A DNA stretch of 64,000 nucleotides from an endosymbiont of Escarpia spicata (lineage in GTDB: Bacteria; Pseudomonadota; Gammaproteobacteria; Chromatiales; Chromatiaceae), in assembly GCA_003349915.1 (NCBI GenBank), contig QFXE01000021.1, forward strand, positions 186,001-250,000. Reading direction: 5' to 3'. The position numbers and the translations under genes are program-made. Position 1 is the stretch's first letter. The number at the start of each line of letters is the position of its first letter. This document shows, piece by piece, positions 49,600 to 58,260 of this stretch. Under the pieces are notes generated by a model. The model searched no databases. It was not told where the DNA came from and saw only the letters and a list, made by a program, of their open reading frames with translations.

Positions 49600-49656
49600 G
49601 TAGGGTGCGCTGTGCGCACCATGATCGCTTATTCAGGTGCGCACGGCGCACCCTAC
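49600..49656. repeat. Inverted REP pair (family A)
   Basis: Forward 49600-49620, reverse 49636-49656; starts one base after the transporter stop codon. Confidence 0.9.
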
Positions 49657-49680
49657 CAGACAGGAAGTACATCAGTTAAC

Positions 49681-49995
49681 TCAGCTACCAGACAAGCGGC
49701 GGTAGAAATCTCCCTGGAGGAGCTCAAGCAACTGTTTCGTTTCGTCACCGGGATTAGCCTGCGAAAATTCCTGACAGGTCTGATCAAACAGTCTCCTGAC
49801 CTGTTGTTCAGAGAAAGACCGCGCCCCTTTTGGTTTTTTTTCAACCTGTATATCCAGCGGGTCGACCTCCGCCGATTTCATCATCAGCCGGTTGTTGCCA
49901 CTCCCCTCCTCACTCGCGGTAAGTGGACCAACCTTGGTGTAGAGCTTGTCTTGGAAACGAAAACGCTGACCGATGGGAAGGTGGGGGAATTTCAT
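49681..49995 (-). CDS. Small conserved-looking protein of unknown function
   Basis: 104 aa, opening MKFPHLPIGQRFRFQDKLYTKVGPLTASEEGSGNNRLMMKSAEV: an FxYxGxxYTKxGPLxA-type N-terminal domain that recurs in gammaproteobacterial hypothetical proteins. The second half is acidic/basic helical (FSEQQVRRLFDQTCQEFSQ). No signal or membrane segment. It stands alone between a REP pair and a palindromic 152-bp element; function unknown. Confidence 0.65.
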   Translation of the reverse strand: MKFPHLPIGQRFRFQDKLYTKVGPLTASEEGSGNNRLMMKSAEVDPLDIQVEKKPKGARSFSEQQVRRLFDQTCQEFSQANPGDETKQLLELLQGDFYRRLSGS

Positions 49996-50057
49996 GGCAG
50001 TATTGACTCAATCTCTAAGGCGGCTGTTCAGCGCCACATTTAAACAACAGTTTCGCT

Positions 50058-50209
50058 GTAGGTCGGGTTAGATGCGCACCGCACCAAACTTGAATTTCGC
50101 AGCCAAGCTTGCCACACATCGTAACCCGACAAGACAGTGTCGGGTTACGATGCGCATAAAATGTTTGCCTAATTCCAGATTATGCCACTGCGCATCTAAC
50201 CCGACCTAC
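50058..50209. mobile_element. 152-bp palindromic element (family C), copy 1
   Basis: Ends are inverted repeats GTAGGTCGGGTTAGATGCGCA / TGCGCATCTAACCCGACCTAC; the middle holds a strong hairpin, CGTAACCCGACA..TGTCGGGTTACG. A second, near-identical copy is at 57658-57810. Confidence 0.85.
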
Positions 50210-50218
50210 GTCTCTATC

Positions 50219-51805
50219 TTACGTGCGCTCTTCGGATTGCAGATTCAATCTGACACTGATCTGTTCCAACAGCTCGGATGAGGGCGCTTCAGTAGTGTCC
50301 CATTCAAGCAGAAAAGGGGATTCGGCGACAGAGAACGCCTGATTTATTTTCAATTGGCGCTCAAGTACGGCGAGATCCGCATCTGAAGGATCATTCTCCT
50401 CCCGGTTCCGCTGCTGCACACGTTGACGCAAAAGCTCGACCGGAGCATGACAGGCCAGAATAAGGAATGGACAACCCAGGGTTTTCGCCAGTTTTCTGAA
50501 ACGGTCGCGCACTTCCACATCGAGAAAGGTGGCATCAATGATCGTGGTATATCCCGCATGGATGGCCGTAGTCGCTATGGCATGCAGACGTGTGTAGGTT
50601 GCCCCTGTCACTTCGGGCGTATAGATCCCCTCCTCCGGCGCCGAGACCGCTGAATCGCCCTTGAGAAGACCGCACAGCCGTTTGCGCTCGACATCCGAAC
50701 GCACCTGGATGGCAGACAGATGTTCCGCCAGCCAACCTGCGACCCGACTCTTGCCGGACCCGGAGAACCCAAAAGTGATGATCAGGGCCGGTTGCGTGGC
50801 CCGACTCAGACGGCAAGCAAGATCGATGTAAGCAGCATACTCCGCTGCAGTGGAACGTCTCTCATCCCTGCTCAGGCCGGATTGGGCCAGACGAATCGCC
50901 GTCACCTTGGCGCGCACCATGGCGCGGTAGACAAGGTAGAACGGCAGCAGCGGCAACCCGTCGTAATCCCCGGAGGTCTCAAGATAGGCGTTGAGAAAGC
51001 ATGCAGCCTCCCGCTGCAACCCTTTGTGTTGGAGATCCATCAGCAGGAAGGCCATATCGCTTAGCGTATCGATCCAATGCAGCAGCGGATTGAATTCGAT
51101 CCCATCGAAGATGCAGATACGACCCTGAAACCGGGCAATATTGCCGAGGTGCATGTCACCGTGACACTCCCGGATATGTCCCTGCTCCCGCCGCTGCCGG
51201 ATAACCAGCAACAACCGTTCCATGCGCTTCCGGGTCCAGGTTTCCAGCGAAGCGAGTTTCTCGTTCCCCCCCCGTGCATCCAGCGCAGCCCTGATATGGG
51301 CAAAATTCTCCAGCATCGGTTGCAGCACCGACTGGGGCTGTCCATAGGACTCCCTCGGGTCGACTGCGGGAATCACGGCGTGAAAACGGGCGACCCTGCG
51401 GGCCAGGCGAAGCACCAGCTCCCTGTCCGGCAGGGTCCGGTCAAACAGTGAGGACTGGGGAAATCGCCGCATCCTTACGGCATATTCGAGTATCTCGCCC
51501 TTACCATCGATCTCCGGAATATCGTAATCTCCAGTAATCGTGGCCAGATCCAGATAGAGTTCCGGGGCCAGCCGCCGGTTGAGACGCAACTCCTCCTCAC
51601 AAAAATAACGCCGCTTTTCCTGGGTGGAAAAATCGAGAAATCCAAGATCAACCGGTTTTTTGATCTTGTAGACAAACTCTCCCGCCAGCAGAAGATGGGA
51701 GATATGGGTTTCGATGTGTTCGATTTTATCCACCGCATGGGGGTAGGCCTCTGCTCGCTGAAGTGCTGAAATCAGGCTCTGCTGCTGCGCCATGGAATCA
51801 CCCAT
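50219..51805 (-). CDS. Aminoglycoside-phosphotransferase-like kinase fused to a P-loop kinase
   Basis: 528 aa in two parts. The first (about 1-330) is like APH-type kinases, with CHGDMHLGNIARF (catalytic Asp loop) and FDGIEFNPLLHWIDTLSDMAFLLMDL. The second (about 335-528) is a zeta/AAA_33-type P-loop domain: TFGFSGSGKSRVAGWLAE, then VRSDVERKRL and YTTIIDATFLDVEVRDRF. Bifunctional proteins of this architecture are widespread and mostly uncharacterised; the small-molecule substrate is unknown. Start ATG 51805 (MGDSMAQQ) or 51793. Confidence 0.85.
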   Translation of the reverse strand: MGDSMAQQQSLISALQRAEAYPHAVDKIEHIETHISHLLLAGEFVYKIKKPVDLGFLDFSTQEKRRYFCEEELRLNRRLAPELYLDLATITGDYDIPEIDGKGEILEYAVRMRRFPQSSLFDRTLPDRELVLRLARRVARFHAVIPAVDPRESYGQPQSVLQPMLENFAHIRAALDARGGNEKLASLETWTRKRMERLLLVIRQRREQGHIRECHGDMHLGNIARFQGRICIFDGIEFNPLLHWIDTLSDMAFLLMDLQHKGLQREAACFLNAYLETSGDYDGLPLLPFYLVYRAMVRAKVTAIRLAQSGLSRDERRSTAAEYAAYIDLACRLSRATQPALIITFGFSGSGKSRVAGWLAEHLSAIQVRSDVERKRLCGLLKGDSAVSAPEEGIYTPEVTGATYTRLHAIATTAIHAGYTTIIDATFLDVEVRDRFRKLAKTLGCPFLILACHAPVELLRQRVQQRNREENDPSDADLAVLERQLKINQAFSVAESPFLLEWDTTEAPSSELLEQISVRLNLQSEERT

Positions 51806-51938
51806 ACAAAAAACTTGTCCTTGACTAAATATAAGATAATGCTAATATATTATATTTTCCCGGCGATAGTCGCCGTTAAACTTGGATTCCAGCTGAATTT
51901 GAATCCGGCAACCCTATATATAGTTTAGAGGCAAATCT

Positions 51939-52139
51939 ATGAACATCGAACGCATCGTGCTGGCTTTTGCCGGCATCGCCATCCTGGCCAGCCTGGCACT
52001 TTCACACTATCACAACCCCTACTGGCTCTACTTCACCGCGTTTGTCGGCCTGAACCTGCTGCAGTCCGCTTTCACCGGTTTCTGCCCCCTGGCCACGATG
52101 CTGAAGATGATTGGCAAAAAGAGCTGCAACGCCTTCTGA
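51939..52139 (+). CDS. DUF2892 small membrane protein (YgaP-tail type)
   Basis: 66 aa: [59 protein letters not shown], the DUF2892 signature of two membrane helices with a GFCPL motif between or after them. In YgaP this domain follows a rhodanese and forms the membrane part; here it stands alone, as in many sulfur bacteria. Ribosome site AGAGGC lies just upstream. Role in sulfur transfer is inferred from the family only. Confidence 0.88.
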   Translation: MNIERIVLAFAGIAILASLALSHYHNPYWLYFTAFVGLNLLQSAFTGFCPLATMLKMIGKKSCNAF

Positions 52140-52163
52140 CCATTTAATAATTCAAGCAATTCT

Positions 52164-52235
52164 GGTGCGCACAGCACACCCTACGTTCGCCATATTCAGC
52201 CATCCTGAAAATATGTAGGGTGCGCCGCGCGCACC
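52164..52235. repeat. Inverted REP pair (family A)
   Basis: Reverse unit 52164-52184 and forward unit 52215-52235, here in tail-to-tail order (opposite to the other pairs), between DUF2892 and rimO. Confidence 0.88.
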
Positions 52236-52242
52236 ATGCTGA

Positions 52243-53567
52243 CTATTCGTCGAAGTCGACCGGTTCCGCTTTCAGGTCATGGGCCGTCGCCCCACTCACC
52301 CGCACCTGAATAAAATCCCCCGGTTCCAGCTCCCAGCTACCCGGAATCACCACCCGCCCATCGATCTCCGGCGCATCCGCCGCACTGCGGGCGATAATCT
52401 GTTTCTCGTTCACCTCGTCCACCAGTACGATCATCTCCTTACCGACCCGCTGCTGTAGCCGCTCACGGCTGATCTCCTGCTGTACCTCCATGAAACGGAC
52501 GCGGCGCTCCTCTTTAACCGCTTCAGGCACCGGGTTCGGAAGCTGATTGGCTGTTGCACCATCCACTGGAGAGTAGGCAAAGCAGCCGACCCGGTCGAGT
52601 TGCGCCACACGCAGAAAATCGAGCAGCTCCTCGAATTCCGCCTCCGTCTCCCCGGGAAAACCGACGATAAAGGTGCTGCGCAGGGTAAGATCGGGGCACT
52701 CAGCACGCCAACGGATTATCCGGTCAAGCACCCTCTCGGTGGCGGCGGGTCGCTTCATCAACTGCAGCAATCGATGGTTGGCATGCTGCAGGGGCATGTC
52801 CAGATAGGGCAGGATATGACCCTCCGCCATCAGGGGGATCAGATCATCCACATGGGGGTAGGGATAGACATAGTGCAGCCGGACCCAGGCGGGCAATTCA
52901 CCAAGCGCAGCAGCCAGCTCCCGGATGCGGGTCTGCAGTGGCCGCCCCTTAAATCGGGACGATACTTCAAGTCGACACCGTAGGCACTGGTATCCTGGGA
53001 GACCACCAGCAACTCGCGCACCCCCGACTCCACCAGCCGTTCCGCCTCCAACATAACCTCGCCGATGGGACGACTCACCAAATCACCCCGAAGTTGCGGA
53101 ATGATGCAGAAGGTACAGCGGTGGTTGCAGCCCTCCGAGATCTTCAGATAGGCATAGTGGCGCGGTGTGAGTTTCACCCCCTCCGGGGGCAGCAGGCTGG
53201 TGAAGGGATCATGAGGCGGCGGCAAGGCCTCATGCACCGCATCCATCACCGCCTCATAGGCGTGAGCTCCGGTCACTGCCAGCACCCGGGGATGGGCATC
53301 GCGGATACGCTTCTCATCCCCACCAAGGCAGCCGGTGACGATTACCCGGCCATTCTCCTTGAGCGCCTCGCCGATGGCATCCAGTGACTCCTCCACCGCG
53401 GCATCGATAAAACCACAGGTGTTGACCACCACCAGTTCAGCACCGTCATAAGAGGGTGATATCTCATACCCCTCGGCCCGTAGCCGGCTTAAAATCCTTT
53501 CGGAATCCACCAGGTTTTTGGGGCATCCAAGACTGACGAATCCAACTCTGGGGGCGGGTGATTCCAT
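52243..53567 (-). pseudogene. rimO: Ribosomal protein S12 methylthiotransferase, one-base frameshift
   Basis: The 5' frame (from ATG 53567; TTG 53576 also possible) has the RimO start [20 protein letters not shown] and the radical-SAM cluster site CNHRCTFC. It runs to [12 protein letters not shown] and then reads nonsense. The second frame continues [33 protein letters not shown] to a TRAM-containing end. Adding one T at the T3 run (52951-52953, AAA on the plus strand) restores [15 protein letters not shown] and a 441-residue protein, the length of E. coli RimO. So this is one gene broken by a one-base deletion in a homopolymer, or a sequencing error. RimO methylthiolates Asp88 (E. coli Asp89) of S12. 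Confidence 0.85.
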
Positions 53568-53572
53568 AGGTT

Positions 53573-54436
53573 TCAATAGTTGAGACGGAAGAGCTCTTTT
53601 CGGTAGCGGGCCACCCGCTCATCTGCGGGATCGAGCATATCCAGCAGGGCCTTCATGCCTTTGCGGGCGATGCCGTTACGATAGACTGGAACCTGTCGCG
53701 AAAGCAGCAGCAGATGCTCAAGCGCCTGCTCGATCTCATCCTCATGCAGACAGACCGCCGCCAACTGGTAACGCACCTCGGCATCCTCGGGTTTCGCTGT
53801 GATACGGGCCTCAAGATCGGCTTTTGCATCCGCCCCGGCAGCCGTCTGGAGAAAATCGAGGTGCGCCAGCAGGCCACTGATCTGCAGCTCATTCCGAAAC
53901 ACCTCCGGCAAGGCGCTTAGCAGTTGGAGTGCGTCATCGATACGATCCTGACGCATCAGGATCTTGGCCATCAGCGCCGGATAGGCCAGGTTGTCCGGTT
54001 CGCTGACTGCCGCCTCGGCCAGCAGTTGCAACGCCTTGTCCGGATCACCCGCCTGCCAGGCGGCAATCGCCCCGGCACTGACCTGATCAACAGGTTTGGC
54101 GGCATATTCATCGATAATGCGCGGGTAATCCGCTTCCGGCTGCACGCCATGAAACTCCGCAACCATCTCACCATTCTTAAACAGTTTGAACGACGGCAGG
54201 CTGCGCACGCCGAAACGCTCCGCCAACGGTTTCTGTTCATCGGTATTCACCGAGACCAGTAGAAAACGCCCTGCGTATTCCTGCGCCAGATTGCTGAGCA
54301 TCTCACGTTGCCGCATCGAGGGCCCGACCCAGGGCGCCCAGAAGTCGACCAGAACCAAACCTCTGCGCGAGTTCTCCAGCACCAGGCGGTCGAAATTCTC
54401 GCTGGTGCCTTCAAAGATGCATGAGGCAGCCGCCAT
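53573..54436 (-). CDS. YbbN/CnoX-like thioredoxin-fold TPR protein without the CXXC site
   Basis: 287 aa: a thioredoxin-like domain (about 1-110) in which the active site reads WAPWVGPS, so both cysteines are missing, then TPR-like helices (about 130-285; [28 protein letters not shown]). This is the YbbN/CnoX architecture. CnoX in E. coli is a holdase that works with GroEL and DnaK and also protects cysteines; here chaperone-type binding is more likely than redox catalysis. It is in an operon: its start overlaps the stop of the upstream gene (ATGA) and rimO begins at its end. Confidence 0.85.
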   Translation of the reverse strand: MAAASCIFEGTSENFDRLVLENSRRGLVLVDFWAPWVGPSMRQREMLSNLAQEYAGRFLLVSVNTDEQKPLAERFGVRSLPSFKLFKNGEMVAEFHGVQPEADYPRIIDEYAAKPVDQVSAGAIAAWQAGDPDKALQLLAEAAVSEPDNLAYPALMAKILMRQDRIDDALQLLSALPEVFRNELQISGLLAHLDFLQTAAGADAKADLEARITAKPEDAEVRYQLAAVCLHEDEIEQALEHLLLLSRQVPVYRNGIARKGMKALLDMLDPADERVARYRKELFRLNY

Positions 54437-54765
54437 CAGCCAAGAAGATTCATCAAAGAGAGGCTGGATTCGTCACGCCCCATCTCCACCACGATGGTCT
54501 CGTCAAGCTCCAGATCCCCCCCCTGCAGATGTGGCATCAGCTGTTCGGCGATCTGTTGTACGATCAACATGCCTGCCCGATTCTGATCATCGTCTTTAAG
54601 AGAGTGGATCTGCTGCTGCAGGGTCTGCAGATACGCCTGAAACTGTGCCACCTGCGCCTGTTGGTCCAGGGCCTGAAACTCCGGGGTAAAGGTGAGGTGC
54701 AGCTCACGCCCAGGCATCTCAGGCTGATCAAGTACACCGATTTTCAGGGGACCATCTATTAACAT
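54436..54765 (-). CDS. Small protein of unknown function, first gene of the rimO operon
   Basis: 109 aa (MLIDGPLKIGVLDQPEMPGRELHLTF). The middle is a coiled-coil-like helix rich in Gln (QALDQQAQVAQFQAYLQTLQQQIHSL), and the C-terminal end is acidic (ELDETIVVEMGRDESSLSLMNLL). No named family. Its stop overlaps the next start (ATGA), so it is cotranslated with the thioredoxin-fold protein. Confidence 0.7.
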   Translation of the reverse strand: MLIDGPLKIGVLDQPEMPGRELHLTFTPEFQALDQQAQVAQFQAYLQTLQQQIHSLKDDDQNRAGMLIVQQIAEQLMPHLQGGDLELDETIVVEMGRDESSLSLMNLLG

Positions 54766-55029
54766 GATGCGGTTCCAGCAGATTTAGGGGAAGCACATGT
54801 TAATACGTTAGAACCTGACAAGAAAGTCTTTTCAAACCATGCACTTACAAATTTTCCGGGAATTCTGTTTTCGTATATAGGGTTAATACCTAGACGAAAC
54901 GATCCCGTCCCAACTTGATTGGATGAGCTTCCCAGGAAGCTCTCCAAGCATAACCGCCGGGGTTCCGGAAGTATTGCCAGGTCACATACGATGAATGTGG
55001 CCGGCCTCCGCAGTTAGTGAGGTATAAAG
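54766..55029. other. Intergenic region with a hairpin, upstream of a cysteine-rich peptide gene
   Basis: GAGCTTCC-CA-GGAAGCTC (54925-54942) is a perfect 8-bp hairpin. It could be part of a leader for the small gene at 55030 or of the minus-strand operon promoter. Nothing else is clear. Confidence 0.4.
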
Positions 55030-55170
55030 TTGAAAAACTGCAAGCTCTGCCGCTATAGCAAGATCTGCAACGACCTGCCGGGAATCTGTATCGTTGCTCA
55101 GTATGCCGCCGTTGCCGTGCTTATCGGTGCCCTGGGTTTTCTCTTCGTTACCCAAGAGCTGCTCAGCTGA
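55030..55170 (+). CDS. 46-aa cysteine-rich single-helix membrane peptide
   Basis: TTG start at 55030 with GAGG about eight bases upstream; encodes MKNCKLCRYSKICNDLPGIC followed by a transmembrane helix (AAVAVLIGALGFLFVTQ). Four cysteines in C-x2-C-x5-C-x6-C spacing precede the membrane helix, so it could bind a metal or Fe-S cluster at the membrane surface. Too short for a family assignment; the compact structure and ribosome site argue that it is real. Confidence 0.65.
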   Translation: MKNCKLCRYSKICNDLPGICIVAQYAAVAVLIGALGFLFVTQELLS

Positions 55171-55228
55171 TATCCAAGCCTGATCCGCTGCGCTTGATCA
55201 GGCCTGCAGACCCGACGTGTTACCGGTT

Positions 55229-55411
55229 TTACAGCGTAACCGTCGTCGACACTCGTGAGACGCCCGTCAATCTCTCTGCCGCGCGCTGAATAAGCGTAGG
55301 ACGGTCCACTTCCCTCTTCCCAGCCAGCATCAGCAATGCCTCTTTCATGGAAAGTTCGCGCACCTCATAGATCGGCAGGAATGATTTATCTCTTTTATTT
55401 AAAAATTTCAT
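55229..55411 (-). CDS. Possible small basic protein
   Basis: Start at ATG 55411 gives 60 aa (MKFLNKRDKSFLPIYEVRELSMKEALLMLAGKREVDRPTL...); the open frame begins nine codons earlier. The middle is a plausible helix. The flanking region is AT-rich. No family recognised and no clear ribosome site, so this is a weak call. Confidence 0.35.
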   Translation of the reverse strand: MKFLNKRDKSFLPIYEVRELSMKEALLMLAGKREVDRPTLIQRAAERLTGVSRVSTTVTL

Positions 55412-55568
55412 AATGTTACACCATATATCTAACTTCATGGATTAAATATATGATAGGCCATACGAAATTATATGCAAATCCGTTATGCTTTCCCGACTTG
55501 CAATAGGAAATACAAAATCGTGTTACAACCCATTGTGCTTTATCAGTATGGAAGAGATAGATAGCTGA

Positions 55569-56042
55569 ATGAATGAGAATAGAGCGGAAATCATCCCCGG
55601 CAGCGGTGTCACGATGCACTTTTCGTTGACCCTGCCAGACGGTACCGAGGCGATCTCCACCTATGATGACGAGCCACTCACCTTCAACATGGGAGACGGC
55701 AACATGATCCCAGGGTTGGAGCTTGCGCTCTATGGCCTGCGTCCCGGCATGGAGCAGACCCTGATGCTGACGGCTGATCAGGCATTCGGCACAAGAGACG
55801 AGGAGAAGGTCCACCCGGTGCCACGGGAGGACTTTCCACAGGAGATGGTGCTGGAACCCGGCCAGGTGGTCGCCTTCAACACCCCGGCTGGAGACGAACT
55901 GGCCGGTATTATCCTGACGCTTGAAGAAACGCGGGTCGTGGTGGATTTCAACCATCCACTGGCGGGACGGGAGGTCTCCTTTCGTGTCTCCATCCTCGAT
56001 GTGCAACCGCCTGTCACCGCCCAGACGACAGACGGACCATGA
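55569..56042 (+). CDS. fkpB: FKBP-type peptidyl-prolyl isomerase (SlpA/FkpB)
   Basis: 157 aa: FKBP fold with an IF insert typical of SlyD/SlpA-like enzymes ([64 protein letters not shown]...). It lacks the metal-binding His/Cys tail of SlyD, so SlpA/FkpB is the better name. It is a ribosome-associated or cytosolic folding helper. Its TGA overlaps the ATG of ispH (ATGA), and fkpB-ispH adjacency is conserved. Confidence 0.92.
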   Translation: MNENRAEIIPGSGVTMHFSLTLPDGTEAISTYDDEPLTFNMGDGNMIPGLELALYGLRPGMEQTLMLTADQAFGTRDEEKVHPVPREDFPQEMVLEPGQVVAFNTPAGDELAGIILTLEETRVVVDFNHPLAGREVSFRVSILDVQPPVTAQTTDGP

Positions 56043-56980
56043 CAGACATTCTGCTAGCCAACCCCCGGGGTTTCTGTGCCGGCGTCGACCGGGCGATTGA
56101 AATCGTGGAGCGCGCCCTCGACCTGCTTGGCGCCCCTATCTACGTCCGGCATGAGGTGGTGCACAATCGCTTCGTAGTGGAGAGTCTGCGTAAACGTGGG
56201 GCGATATTTGTCGATGAACTCTCAGACATCCCGGACAACAACACGGTTATCTTCAGCGCCCACGGCGTTTCTCAGGCAGTACGCCTGGAGGCCGAAGCGC
56301 GGGATCTGCGTATCTTCGACGCCACCTGCCCGCTGGTAACCAAGGTCCATCTGGAGGTTGCCCGGTATTGCAAAGAGGGTTACGAGGTCATCCTGATCGG
56401 TCACCGGGGGCACCCCGAAGTCGAAGGCACGATGGGGCAGTGCCTGCAGCAGGAGACAAACGCCCGCATCCACCTCGTGGTCACGCCGGAGGACGTCGCA
56501 GCTCTGCAGATCAACCAGCCGGACAAGATCGCCTTCGTCACCCAGACCACCCTCTCCATGGACGATACCGCACGTATCATCAAGGCTCTGCAAGCACGTT
56601 TTTCCAACATTATCGGGCCGAAGAAAAACGATATCTGCTATGCGACACAGAATCGCCAGGATGCGGTCAAGGATCTGGCCGAACAGTGCGACATGGTTCT
56701 CGTTGTGGGCTCGCCCAACAGTTCGAACTCAAACCGTCTGCGGGAGATTGCCGATAAATATGGCACACCTGCCTATCTGATCGATGGTCCCGAGGATATC
56801 GATAAAAGCTGGCTGGAGGGCAAGGTGCATATCGGCGTGACCGCTGGTGCCTCGGCGCCGGAGGTTCTGGTCAAGACCGTCACCGATCAACTCATGCAGT
56901 GGGGCGCAGAAAAAGTGGATGAAAGCAGTGGAAAACGGGAAGAGGTGGTCTTTTCATTGCCCAAGGCGCTGCAGAAATAA
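56039..56980 (+). CDS. ispH: 4-hydroxy-3-methylbut-2-enyl diphosphate reductase
   Basis: 313-aa [4Fe-4S] enzyme that makes IPP and DMAPP in the last step of the MEP isoprenoid pathway. The cluster cysteines are in [13 protein letters not shown] (Cys13), [11 protein letters not shown] (about 97) and [23 protein letters not shown] (about 197), and the substrate His residues in [12 protein letters not shown] and [14 protein letters not shown]. Length and motifs match E. coli IspH. It overlaps fkpB and lies next to the type IV pilus genes, the arrangement found in Pseudomonas. Confidence 0.97.
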   Translation: MTDILLANPRGFCAGVDRAIEIVERALDLLGAPIYVRHEVVHNRFVVESLRKRGAIFVDELSDIPDNNTVIFSAHGVSQAVRLEAEARDLRIFDATCPLVTKVHLEVARYCKEGYEVILIGHRGHPEVEGTMGQCLQQETNARIHLVVTPEDVAALQINQPDKIAFVTQTTLSMDDTARIIKALQARFSNIIGPKKNDICYATQNRQDAVKDLAEQCDMVLVVGSPNSSNSNRLREIADKYGTPAYLIDGPEDIDKSWLEGKVHIGVTAGASAPEVLVKTVTDQLMQWGAEKVDESSGKREEVVFSLPKALQK

Positions 56981-57042
56981 TCTTCCTTGGAAGTGCCGGA
57001 TCCACTGCGCTTGATCCGGCCTACATCCAGACGTTTGGGGGA

Positions 57043-57108
57043 GTAGGGTGCGCTGTGCGCACCGGAATAAGCAGTTACAGCAATCTTGGTGCGCGCGGCG
57101 CACCCTAC
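57043..57108. repeat. Inverted REP pair (family A)
   Basis: Forward 57043-57063 and reverse 57088-57108 between ispH and pilE. Just upstream (56997-57020) GCCGGATC..GATCCGGC is a separate hairpin that may end the ispH transcript. Confidence 0.88.
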
Positions 57109-57151
57109 GTTCTACATCCAGGCGTTTGGGTAGGCCGAATCCGGCACAGGC

Positions 57152-57601
57152 CTACCAGCAGTTGTCGGTATCCGCTCCGGTGGCGGCTCTGGCACCAGCC
57201 TGGTCGATGGTAAAAGTGGCGCAATCGGCATCACCTGCCTGTGCACCGGCGGTAGTGGCCGTGATAGTAAAGTCATCCGTCAACGCGTTGTTGTCCGGAT
57301 CTTCGTCCACTGCAAAAGTGTAGTAGTCGCCATTGCCATCGCCATCGCGGTCCACACCATTGATCACATTCGTATACTCTGCCCCCAACTCCACTGCGGT
57401 GCCATAATCTCCATTGACGACATAGTAGCGCTCTTGAACCAGGGCAACTTGCATCAGCACACTCTTGGCATCGACCCGATGCGACTTCAGCACCTGAGTG
57501 GTGTACATCGGATAACCCACCGCCACGATGATTGCCATAACAGCCAGCGTGATCATCAATTCAATCAGGGTAAAACCCTTGGCCAGTCGCACTGGAATCA
57601 T
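57152..57601 (-). CDS. pilE: Type IV minor pilin PilE
   Basis: 149 aa: prepilin leader MIPVRLAKG, cleaved before FTLIELMITLAVMAIIVAVGYPMY (Glu5 of the mature protein present). Downstream is a PilE-like domain (RVDAKSVLMQVALVQERYYVVNGDYGT). It carries an Asp/Gly-rich loop, DRDGDGNGDYYTF (about 85-97), of the D-x-D-x-D type that binds Ca2+; unusual in a short pilin. It is the last gene of the cluster after pilY1. Cys108 or so and Cys148 (DADCATF / TDNCW) form the usual C-terminal disulfide loop. Confidence 0.9.
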   Translation of the reverse strand: MIPVRLAKGFTLIELMITLAVMAIIVAVGYPMYTTQVLKSHRVDAKSVLMQVALVQERYYVVNGDYGTAVELGAEYTNVINGVDRDGDGNGDYYTFAVDEDPDNNALTDDFTITATTAGAQAGDADCATFTIDQAGARAATGADTDNCW

Positions 57602-57657
57602 CTGTCTATCCTCTGGTTTGGAGTCCGTAAAGAGACGCCATAAACAATGGTCTTTCT

Positions 57658-57810
57658 GTAGGTCGGGTTAGATGCGCACTGTGCCAAGCTTAAATTTCGT
57701 GGCCTGGCTTGCCGCGCATCGTAACCCGACACTGCTTTGTCGGGTTACGATGCGCATAAAATGCTTGCCTAAATTCTGCTATGAGCCATTGCGCATCTAA
57801 CCCGACCTAC
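57658..57810. mobile_element. 153-bp palindromic element (family C), copy 2
   Basis: Same ends and central hairpin as the element at 50058-50209, and more than 80% alike by eye. It is between pilE and the gene that ends at 57835. Confidence 0.85.
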
Positions 57811-57834
57811 CTCTCATTCAGTATCCATCCAGAC

Positions 57835-58233
57835 TCACTGAAGACGACGAATCTCGGTGACCACCGGCAGTGTCGCCCCCGTCTCATCAAACTGAACGGA
57901 GATCTCCACAATCTCCCCGCGCTGGATGGCAGAGAGCAGCCCGAGCTTTGTCGGGCCGCCGATCACCTTCATCGTGGGGTGCATCAGAAACACTGTGTCG
58001 TCGATCCAGAGCTTATGGGTTTTCGGGCTGGCACCGTCAAATGGACCGCTCATGACATTTGCCACCTGGTATCCACCATCCTCGCCTTCTGCATTGGTGA
58101 TTCCCTCGCCGTTTCCCGCCCCCAAAAAACCACCGAAGCGGCCTTCCGACATCGCCATGGGACTGAGCAGCGTTGTGGCGAGCAGGCCGATGCGGATAGC
58201 TTGCTTTACTCTCTCTATTCCACTTCGATTCAT
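57835..58233 (-). CDS. Exported protein of unknown function in the pilus operon
   Basis: 132 aa from ATG 58233 (AGGAG seven bases upstream). Signal peptide ends about MAMS (residue 28). Mature protein is acidic, with GRFGGFLGAGNGEGITNAEGEDGGY and then LHKLWIDDTVFLMHPTMKVIG-like residues. It sits between pilY1 and pilE, the place of pilY2 in Pseudomonas, but I see no similarity that supports that name. Probably works in pilus assembly or with PilY1. Confidence 0.65.
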   Translation of the reverse strand: MNRSGIERVKQAIRIGLLATTLLSPMAMSEGRFGGFLGAGNGEGITNAEGEDGGYQVANVMSGPFDGASPKTHKLWIDDTVFLMHPTMKVIGGPTKLGLLSAIQRGEIVEISVQFDETGATLPVVTEIRRLQ

Positions 58234-58260
58234 CTTAAACTCCTGCCGCAGAGGCAACTA

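Noticed and set aside
44331-57108. CRISPR array
   Set aside because: Repeats are inverted pairs scattered over 13 kb, not direct repeats with regular spacers.
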